Assembly (NCBI GenBank): GCA_945861995.1
Contig: CAMAWZ010000087.1
Coordinates: forward strand, 1-8,891
DNA length: 8,891 nt
From: Pseudorhodobacter antarcticus
Lineage (GTDB): Bacteria; Pseudomonadota; Alphaproteobacteria; Rhodobacterales; Rhodobacteraceae
Direction of reading: 5' to 3'
The translations under genes were made by a program, and so were the position numbers. Below the pieces are notes generated by a model, which saw nothing but the letters and a program-made list of their open reading frames with translations, was not told the DNA's origin and did not search any database. Below, in pieces: positions 4,839-8,891 of the stretch (the stretch's first letter is position 1; each line of letters opens with the position of its first letter).

Positions 4839-6068
4839 CTACACTTTCATATCAAATCCTAAATGTTTAGCGACTGTGAAGATGTCTTTATCCCCGCGCC
4901 CACACATGTTCATCACAATGATATGGTCTTTTGGCAGGTTTGGCGCAATCTTCATCACATGAGCCAGCGCATGGGCTGGTTCCAGCGCAGGGATGATCCC
5001 TTCCAGTTTGCACGACAGTTGAAACGCCTCCAGCGCCTCGGCATCGGTGATGGACACATATTTTGCGCGGCCCATATCGTGCAGCCAAGAATGTTCTGGG
5101 CCAATGCCAGGATAGTCCAACCCTGCAGAAATTGAAAAGCCTTCCAAAATTTGGCCATCGGGGTCTTGCAACAAATACGTGCGGTTGCCGTGTAAAACGC
5201 CAGGGCGTCCGCCTGTCAGGGATGCGCAATGCTCCATGCGCGCATCAACGCCCTTACCGCCCGCTTCCACGCCAATGATATTCACAGATGGATCATCCAA
5301 GAACGGATAGAACAATCCCATAGCATTGCTGCCGCCGCCAATAGCCGCAATGATAGTGTCTGGCAGGCGGCCCTCGCCTTCCTGCTCGGCCAGTTGCCAG
5401 CGCACTTCTTTGCCGATGATGGACTGAAAATCGCGCACCATTGCAGGATAGGGATGCGGGCCTGCGACTGTGCCAATGCAATAAAACGTATCGCGCACAT
5501 TCGTCACCCAGTCGCGCAGCGCGTCATTCATTGCGTCTTTCAACGTGCCGCGGCCCGAGGTGACGGGAATAACCTCGGCCCCAAGCAGCTTCATGCGAAA
5601 CACGTTGGGCGCTTGGCGTTCGACATCATGCGCGCCCATGTAAACCACGCATTGCAGCCCGAATTTGGCGCAAACCGTGGCGGTCGCCACGCCGTGCTGC
5701 CCCGCCCCTGTTTCGGCGATAATGCGCGTCTTGCCCATGCGGCGCGCCAAAATGATCTGACCTAGAACGTTGTTGATCTTATGTGCGCCCGTATGATTTA
5801 GTTCGTCGCGCTTCATGTAAATCTTTGCGCCGCCCAAGTGGTTGGTCAGACGCTCGGCGAAATACAAAGGCGACGGGCGGCCCACATAATGTTTCCACAG
5901 CCAATCCATTTCGGCCCAAAACGTCGGATCGGTTTTGGCAAATTCGTAACGCTCTTCCAGATCAAGGATCAGCGGCATCAAAGTTTCGGACACAAACCGC
6001 CCGCCAAATTTGCCAAAGCGGCCCTGCTCGTCTGGGCCTGTCATAAAGCTGTTGATACCGTCTTCCAT
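4839..6068 (-). CDS. trpB: Tryptophan synthase beta chain
   Basis: TrpB condenses indole with L-serine to give L-tryptophan, using pyridoxal phosphate, in a cytoplasmic alpha2-beta2 complex with TrpA. The 409-residue product (start ATG at 6068, AGGGAG upstream) has the usual length. It shows FGKFGGRFVSE at the N-terminus, the PLP lysine in ELNHTGAHKINN (Lys 97), the phosphate-binding GGGSNAMG, GVEAGGKG, GLDYPGIGPEHSWLHD and the C-terminal MCGRGDKD. All key motifs are intact. The frame extends 29 codons further upstream, but that part runs into a GC-rich repeat and has no ribosome site. In many related genomes trpB follows trpF; here pyrD lies upstream, separated by a hairpin region, and trpF is not in the window. 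No trp attenuator or leader peptide was seen. Confidence 0.97.
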   Translation of the reverse strand: MEDGINSFMTGPDEQGRFGKFGGRFVSETLMPLILDLEERYEFAKTDPTFWAEMDWLWKHYVGRPSPLYFAERLTNHLGGAKIYMKRDELNHTGAHKINNVLGQIILARRMGKTRIIAETGAGQHGVATATVCAKFGLQCVVYMGAHDVERQAPNVFRMKLLGAEVIPVTSGRGTLKDAMNDALRDWVTNVRDTFYCIGTVAGPHPYPAMVRDFQSIIGKEVRWQLAEQEGEGRLPDTIIAAIGGGSNAMGLFYPFLDDPSVNIIGVEAGGKGVDARMEHCASLTGGRPGVLHGNRTYLLQDPDGQILEGFSISAGLDYPGIGPEHSWLHDMGRAKYVSITDAEALEAFQLSCKLEGIIPALEPAHALAHVMKIAPNLPKDHIIVMNMCGRGDKDIFTVAKHLGFDMKV

Positions 6069-6119
6069 TGCGCGCTCCCTGTTTGGCTTAGATGTAGCGC
6101 GGGATTGCGGCGGCGGAAA

Positions 6120-6166
6120 GGGGGCTTTGCCCCCCTCGCTGCGCTCACCCCCCAAGATATTTGGGG
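6120..6166. repeat. GC-rich double-hairpin intergenic element between pyrD and trpB
   Basis: Two stems lie side by side: GGGGGC / GCCCCC (6120-6125 with 6129-6134, loop TTT) and CCCCAA / TTGGGG (6150-6155 with 6161-6166, loop GATAT). The second starts 10 bases past the pyrD stop (6177) in the direction of transcription, and the first is followed on the minus strand by TTT. They probably end pyrD transcription. The make-up (GGGGGCTTTGCCCCC then CCCCCAAGATATTTGGGG) is like an intergenic repeat I associate with Rhodobacterales genomes; copy number cannot be judged here. Confidence 0.6.
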
Positions 6167-6176
6167 AGTTAGGAAG

Positions 6177-7238
6177 CTAAAGCCAATCGCCGCGCGCCGT
6201 GCCGACAGCGTCAGCAACGTTTGCAAAGCCATCACGTGCCAACAACGCGTCAAGCCCGCGCGCGATGTGGGGCACCAAGGACAGCCCCTGATAAACCAGC
6301 GCTGAATACAGTTGCACCGCGCTGGCCCCCGCGCGGATTTTGGCATAGGCCTGATCTGCACTGGATATCCCGCCCACGCCAATCAGCGGCAGTTTGCCGC
6401 CCGTTAACTGGGAGAGTTGCGCCAAAACGCGGGTCGATTTTTCAAAAAGTGGTGCGCCAGAAAGCCCGCCGTTCTGGTCTTTGCCTGGTGAAGTCAGACC
6501 TTCGCGCGACAGCGTTGTGTTGGTGGCGATAATGCCATGAATGCCCGCGCCCAATGCCACTTCGGCAATGTGCGCGAGCTCGTCGGTGTTCAAATCAGGG
6601 GCGATTTTCAGAAAAATCGGAATGGGCCGCGCAAGTTCGCCCCGCGCCTGCATCACCTGCGCCAGCAGCGCCGTCAGGGCGGCAGGCCCCTGTAAGTCGC
6701 GCAGCTTTTCGGTGTTGGGGGACGAAACATTCACCGTGGCGAAATCCACATGCGCGCCGCAGATGGCCAGTACGGCGGCAAAATCGGCAGCGCGGCTTGC
6801 GCTGTCTTTGTTGGCACCAAGGTTCAGGCCCACTTGAACAGTCCCGCGCGAACGCGCCGCCAAACGCGCGCCAATCGCGTCTGCCCCTTGATTGTTAAAC
6901 CCAAAGCGATTGATCACCGCGCGATCGGCCGCCAGCCGAAACAAGCGCGGCCTTGCATTGCCATCCTGTGGGCGCGGCGTGGCGGCCCCCACTTCGATAA
7001 AACCAAACCCTGCACGCGATAGCGGCGCAATCGCCACGGCGTTTTTGTCATACCCCGCCGCAAGCCCGACAGGGTTCGTCAGCGCCATACCCGCCAGCGT
7101 GCAGCCAAGGCGCGGCGATGTCACTTGCCCTGCAAGCGGCACCAGCCCCGCGCGCAGCGCACGCAGCGAGGCCCCATGCGCCACCTCTGGATCCATCAGG
7201 TGCAACGCGCGCAGGCCAAGCCGCTCGTACAGGGTCAA
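6177..7238 (-). CDS. pyrD: Dihydroorotate dehydrogenase (quinone), class 2
   Basis: PyrD oxidises dihydroorotate to orotate in pyrimidine synthesis, passing electrons through FMN to membrane quinone. The 353-residue product has the class 2 N-terminal helix (LYERLGLRALHLMDPE), which docks on the inner membrane. It also has GLAAGYDKNA, the FMN/substrate signature INRFGFNNQG, LGANKDS, the catalytic-Ser loop NVSSPNT, FLKIAPDL, ATNTT, GGLSGAPL and GVGGISSADQAYAKIRAGAS. The start inferred is TTG at 7238-7236, with GAAGG six bases upstream. This codon overlaps the TGA stop of the DUF952 gene (TTGA junction), which implies translational coupling. The frame continues 42 codons upstream inside the DUF952 gene, but no family member would include that part. 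Hairpins follow the stop. Confidence 0.96.
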   Translation of the reverse strand: MTLYERLGLRALHLMDPEVAHGASLRALRAGLVPLAGQVTSPRLGCTLAGMALTNPVGLAAGYDKNAVAIAPLSRAGFGFIEVGAATPRPQDGNARPRLFRLAADRAVINRFGFNNQGADAIGARLAARSRGTVQVGLNLGANKDSASRAADFAAVLAICGAHVDFATVNVSSPNTEKLRDLQGPAALTALLAQVMQARGELARPIPIFLKIAPDLNTDELAHIAEVALGAGIHGIIATNTTLSREGLTSPGKDQNGGLSGAPLFEKSTRVLAQLSQLTGGKLPLIGVGGISSADQAYAKIRAGASAVQLYSALVYQGLSLVPHIARGLDALLARDGFANVADAVGTARGDWL

Positions 7239-7573
7239 AACACACCTTCGGGAAAGATATGGCCCGATGCGCCAAGCGGCAGGGATTTGTCCCAGACCAC
7301 GTCCGCCATGGTCAGGGCGCGGTAGAGATGCGGAAACAGAACGCCGCCGCGCGCGGGCTCCCATTTTAGATCATCGCCAAGCTGGGCGGTATCAATGGCC
7401 AGCAGCACCAAATCGCTTTGGCCTGCGAACCATTTGGCGGCAGTTTCGGCCAGCTCTGGAGCCGCCGAAAAATGGATATAGCCATCGGCCAAATCCACAG
7501 GCGCGCCAAGCGTTTGTCCCTGTGCGCGCATCTCGTCCCATTCGGGGCGGCGGAAAATTTTGTAAATGATCAT
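7235..7573 (-). CDS. DUF952 family protein
   Basis: This 112-residue cytoplasmic protein starts MIIYKIFRRPEWDEM (ATG at 7573, AAAGG upstream) and has the DUF952 hallmarks: an N-terminal YKI strand, then DLADGYIHFSAAPEL with a conserved His, LLAIDTAQLGDDLKWEPARGG, and FPHLYRAL near the end. The family is widespread and uncharacterised; from memory it has been grouped with the ADP-ribosyltransferase fold, which I cannot test here. The gene overlaps the start of pyrD (TTGA), so the two are cotranscribed and probably coupled in translation. It is divergent from the SRAP gene, with only 61 bases between the two starts. A TTGACC -35-like element lies in that gap on this strand, but its -10 is poor. 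Confidence 0.88.
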   Translation of the reverse strand: MIIYKIFRRPEWDEMRAQGQTLGAPVDLADGYIHFSAAPELAETAAKWFAGQSDLVLLAIDTAQLGDDLKWEPARGGVLFPHLYRALTMADVVWDKSLPLGASGHIFPEGVF

Positions 7574-7621
7574 ATGCGCCTTTTGCCCAAGAGCAGGCTT
7601 TTGGTCAATGGAAAATGGCGC

Positions 7622-7627
7622 TAGTAT
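7622..7627 (+). promoter_or_regulatory. Possible -10 element of the SRAP gene (leaderless start)
   Basis: TAGTAT ends 7 bases before the ATG at 7635, and no Shine-Dalgarno sequence precedes that ATG. If TAGTAT is the -10 element, transcription would begin at or next to the ATG, giving a leaderless mRNA. The upstream TTTTGG (7599-7604, 17-base spacing) is a weak -35. This is a suggestion from position only. Confidence 0.3.
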
Positions 7628-7634
7628 TGCCCCC

Positions 7635-8282
7635 ATGTGCGGCAGGCTGACCATAACCCACCCAACTGAAGCCATGGCGCGCCTGTTTGGCGCGGCGCTG
7701 GCGAACGATCTGCCGCAGGGGCCGAATTACAATCTGTGCCCCACGCAAATGGTGGCAGCGGTGACAGACGGCGCGGCCCGTCATCTGCGCCCCATGCGCT
7801 GGGGCTTTATCCCCGCGTGGTATAAATCCGCCTCGGGTGGCCCGCTGATCATCAATGCCCGCGCCGATACCGTGGCCGTCAAACCCGCCTTCCGCGACGC
7901 GGTCCGTGCGCGCCGCTGCATCCTGCCCGCGAGCGGGTTTTACGAATGGTCGGCGGGGCCAGATAAAACCCGCCTGCCGTGGCATATCACGCGCAAGGAT
8001 GGCGCGCCCTTTGCCTTTGCCGCGCTGTGGCAGCGCTGGGGCGAGTTAGACACCCTCGCAGTTGTCACAACCGAGGCAGGCCCCGACATGGCCCATATCC
8101 ATGACCGCGAACCCGTTATTCTTGACCCCGCCGATTGGCCGCTGTGGCTGGGCGAGGCAGGGTATGGCGCAGCACGGCTGATGCGGGCCAGTGATGGGGT
8201 GATCCAAAGCCACCGCGTTGGGGTCGAAGTGAATTCCAACCGCGCGTCAGGTGCGCACCTGATAGACCCAATCCCCGCTTGA
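7635..8282 (+). CDS. yedK: SRAP domain protein (YedK/HMCES), abasic-site shield
   Basis: SRAP proteins bind abasic sites in single-stranded DNA and form a covalent thiazolidine link through their N-terminal Cys 2, protecting the site during replication. The start is fixed by chemistry: removal of Met 1 must expose Cys 2, and the ATG at 7635 gives MCGRLTITHP. The frame opens upstream at 7566, but a longer product would bury Cys 2. The 215-residue product has the full domain: Cys 2, MRWGFIPAW, INARADTV (Asn 74), RRCILPASGFYEW (Glu 104), AALWQRW and AHIHDREPVIL (His 156). Length is normal for the family. No ribosome site is seen before the ATG. It is divergent from DUF952 and is followed 34 bases later by the tRNA gene, with a hairpin at its stop codon. 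Confidence 0.95.
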   Translation: MCGRLTITHPTEAMARLFGAALANDLPQGPNYNLCPTQMVAAVTDGAARHLRPMRWGFIPAWYKSASGGPLIINARADTVAVKPAFRDAVRARRCILPASGFYEWSAGPDKTRLPWHITRKDGAPFAFAALWQRWGELDTLAVVTTEAGPDMAHIHDREPVILDPADWPLWLGEAGYGAARLMRASDGVIQSHRVGVEVNSNRASGAHLIDPIPA

Positions 8283-8302
8283 GCATCCCGCGCGCGGGTG
8301 CT
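8282..8302 (+). terminator. GC-rich hairpin at the SRAP stop codon
   Basis: AGCATCC pairs with GGGTGCT (7 pairs including one G-T) around CGCGCGC, beginning at the last base of the TGA stop. It lies between the SRAP gene and tRNA-Gly. No T-run follows, so it may only be a weak or factor-dependent terminator. Confidence 0.35.
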
Positions 8303-8316
8303 ATGACGGATGCAAT

Positions 8317-8390
8317 GCGGGCATTGTGTAATGGTAAGACCTTAGCCTTCCAAGCTAAAGACGCGGGTTCGATTCCCGCTGCCCGCTCCA
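8317..8390 (+). tRNA. tRNA-Gly (anticodon TCC)
   Basis: The sequence folds into a full cloverleaf. The acceptor stem GCGGGCA (8317-8323) pairs with TGCCCGC (8380-8386), followed by discriminator T and an encoded CCA (8388-8390). The anticodon stem is TTAGC / GCTAA around the loop CTTCCAA, giving anticodon TCC, which reads GGA and GGG glycine codons. The T arm is CGGGTTCGATTCCCG. Nothing is missing, so the tRNA should be functional even though an integrase gene lies just downstream. Confidence 0.95.
8362..8390 (+). other. Candidate integration (att) site at the tRNA-Gly 3' end
   Basis: Tyrosine recombinases coded next to a tRNA usually recombine at its 3' half, and the T arm to CCA end here is the likely core. 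The element restores the tRNA, so a repeat of this 3' segment is expected at the far end of the island, outside the window. No second copy occurs in the window, so the exact core cannot be set. Confidence 0.45.
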
Positions 8391-8446
8391 AAACCTCCAC
8401 ATATATTATGTTTCTCAATGGCTTAGGCAATTTGAGGCGTAACAAT

Positions 8447-8891
8447 ATGCATACATCTGGACAACAAAAGCACACAGTCAGACGCGATGGAAACCTCTAT
8501 TACAACAGAAGAGTTCCTGCTCATGCTCAAGTTTCATATGGCAAGACGATCCGTATCAGGCTGGACGACGAAGCAAGTGCTGACCTTCTTACACAAAGAC
8601 TTGACGCAATTTGGCAGCAAGAGGACGTAGGAACTGCTGTGAACCTGCTTTCTCTTTTGGGCGCAACAAACACCAGGCCCAGAAAACTGTCAGAGATCGC
8701 AGATGAATATGTGGCATTGAAGGGGATACAAGAAAATCCAACCATAAGCTCTGTCAAAATGTTGGCAGCGTTGTCAGGTGACATTTCTGTCGATGCCTAT
8801 CTTCGGCAGGATGCGAGGAACTTTGTGTCATCTATGCTGTCGCAGGGCAACAAAACCACATCGATTAGGCGGCGACTAAATTGCCATACAG
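8447..8891 (+). CDS. Tyrosine site-specific recombinase (integrase), N-terminal part
   Basis: The reading frame is open from the ATG at 8447 to the window edge, giving 148 residues of a longer protein. GAGG lies nine bases before this ATG; an in-frame ATG at 8408 lacks a site. Residues 10-40 (VRRDGNLYYNRRVPAHAQ, then KTIRIRLDDEASA) match the N-terminal arm common to alphaproteobacterial island integrases, where a YY-x-RRVP motif precedes a strand. Residues about 80-148 (LSEIADEYVALKG onward, ending SIRRRLN) look like the helical core-binding (SAM-like) domain. The catalytic Arg-His-Arg-Tyr half is beyond the edge, so activity cannot be judged. It starts 57 bases downstream of tRNA-Gly in the same direction, the usual place for an island or prophage integrase. 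Base composition looks lower in G+C than the SRAP gene. Confidence 0.85.
   Translation, partial: MHTSGQQKHTVRRDGNLYYNRRVPAHAQVSYGKTIRIRLDDEASADLLTQRLDAIWQQEDVGTAVNLLSLLGATNTRPRKLSEIADEYVALKGIQENPTISSVKMLAALSGDISVDAYLRQDARNFVSSMLSQGNKTTSIRRRLNCHT

Noticed and set aside
5229..5765. 178-residue plus-strand frame
   Set aside because: It is antisense to the conserved core of trpB and shows no family features.
6069..6155. Longer TrpB N-terminus starting at 6155
   Set aside because: The extra 29 residues come from the GC-rich repeat; the usual TrpB start with AGGGAG is at 6068.
8116..8475. 119-residue minus-strand frame containing AGIEPASLAWKAKVLP
   Set aside because: It runs antisense through the tRNA-Gly gene and the end of the SRAP gene. 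This kind of peptide is a well-known spurious annotation over tRNA genes.
8527..8784. 85-residue minus-strand frame at the right edge
   Set aside because: It is antisense to the integrase reading frame, which has a ribosome site and recognisable motifs.

Overview
The window looks like a chromosomal segment of an alphaproteobacterium of the Rhodobacterales (Roseobacter/Rhodobacter group). The basis is the moderately high G+C, the small secreted PepSY-like proteins with Asp-rich tails beside a LuxR-type regulator, the GC-rich hairpin repeat after pyrD, and the form of TrpB and PyrD. Placement below the order is not possible from this sequence alone.

Bases 1-2612 hold a run of minus-strand genes for small exported proteins and one regulator. 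In transcription order these are a 160-residue PepSY-like protein with a long Asp/Ser repeat tail, an intrinsic terminator, a 148-residue PepSY-like protein with an Asp/Asn-rich tail, a membrane-anchored LuxR-type regulator (GTG start), a 187-residue secreted protein with four 15-residue repeats, and the first 37 codons of a third short exported protein that resembles the PepSY-like pair and runs off the window edge.

After a 378-base intergenic region, bases 2991-4238 (plus strand) encode a stand-alone nitric oxide synthase oxygenase of 415 residues. Heme, substrate-Glu and pterin-stacking residues are kept, but several residues that line the substrate and pterin pocket in known NOS enzymes are replaced. 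This is the most unusual gene here. It converges on a minus-strand gene for a small acidic exported protein (4294-4785), with an intrinsic terminator built from a 12-bp tandem duplication between them.

Bases 4839-7573 are minus-strand housekeeping genes: a DUF952 protein overlapping pyrD (dihydroorotate dehydrogenase, TTG start), a GC-rich double hairpin, then trpB (tryptophan synthase beta). Divergent from DUF952 is a plus-strand SRAP/YedK gene, whose product shields abasic DNA sites.

Bases 8317-8390 are a tRNA-Gly(TCC) gene with encoded CCA. Directly downstream, from 8447 to the window edge, is the N-terminal part of a tyrosine recombinase, in DNA that looks lower in G+C. This is the usual layout of an integrated island or prophage using the tRNA 3' end as its attachment site, so an accessory region probably starts at the right edge.

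The left half (exported acidic proteins, membrane regulator, NOS) is the part most likely to hold uncharacterised biology. The right half is ordinary metabolism up to the tRNA.
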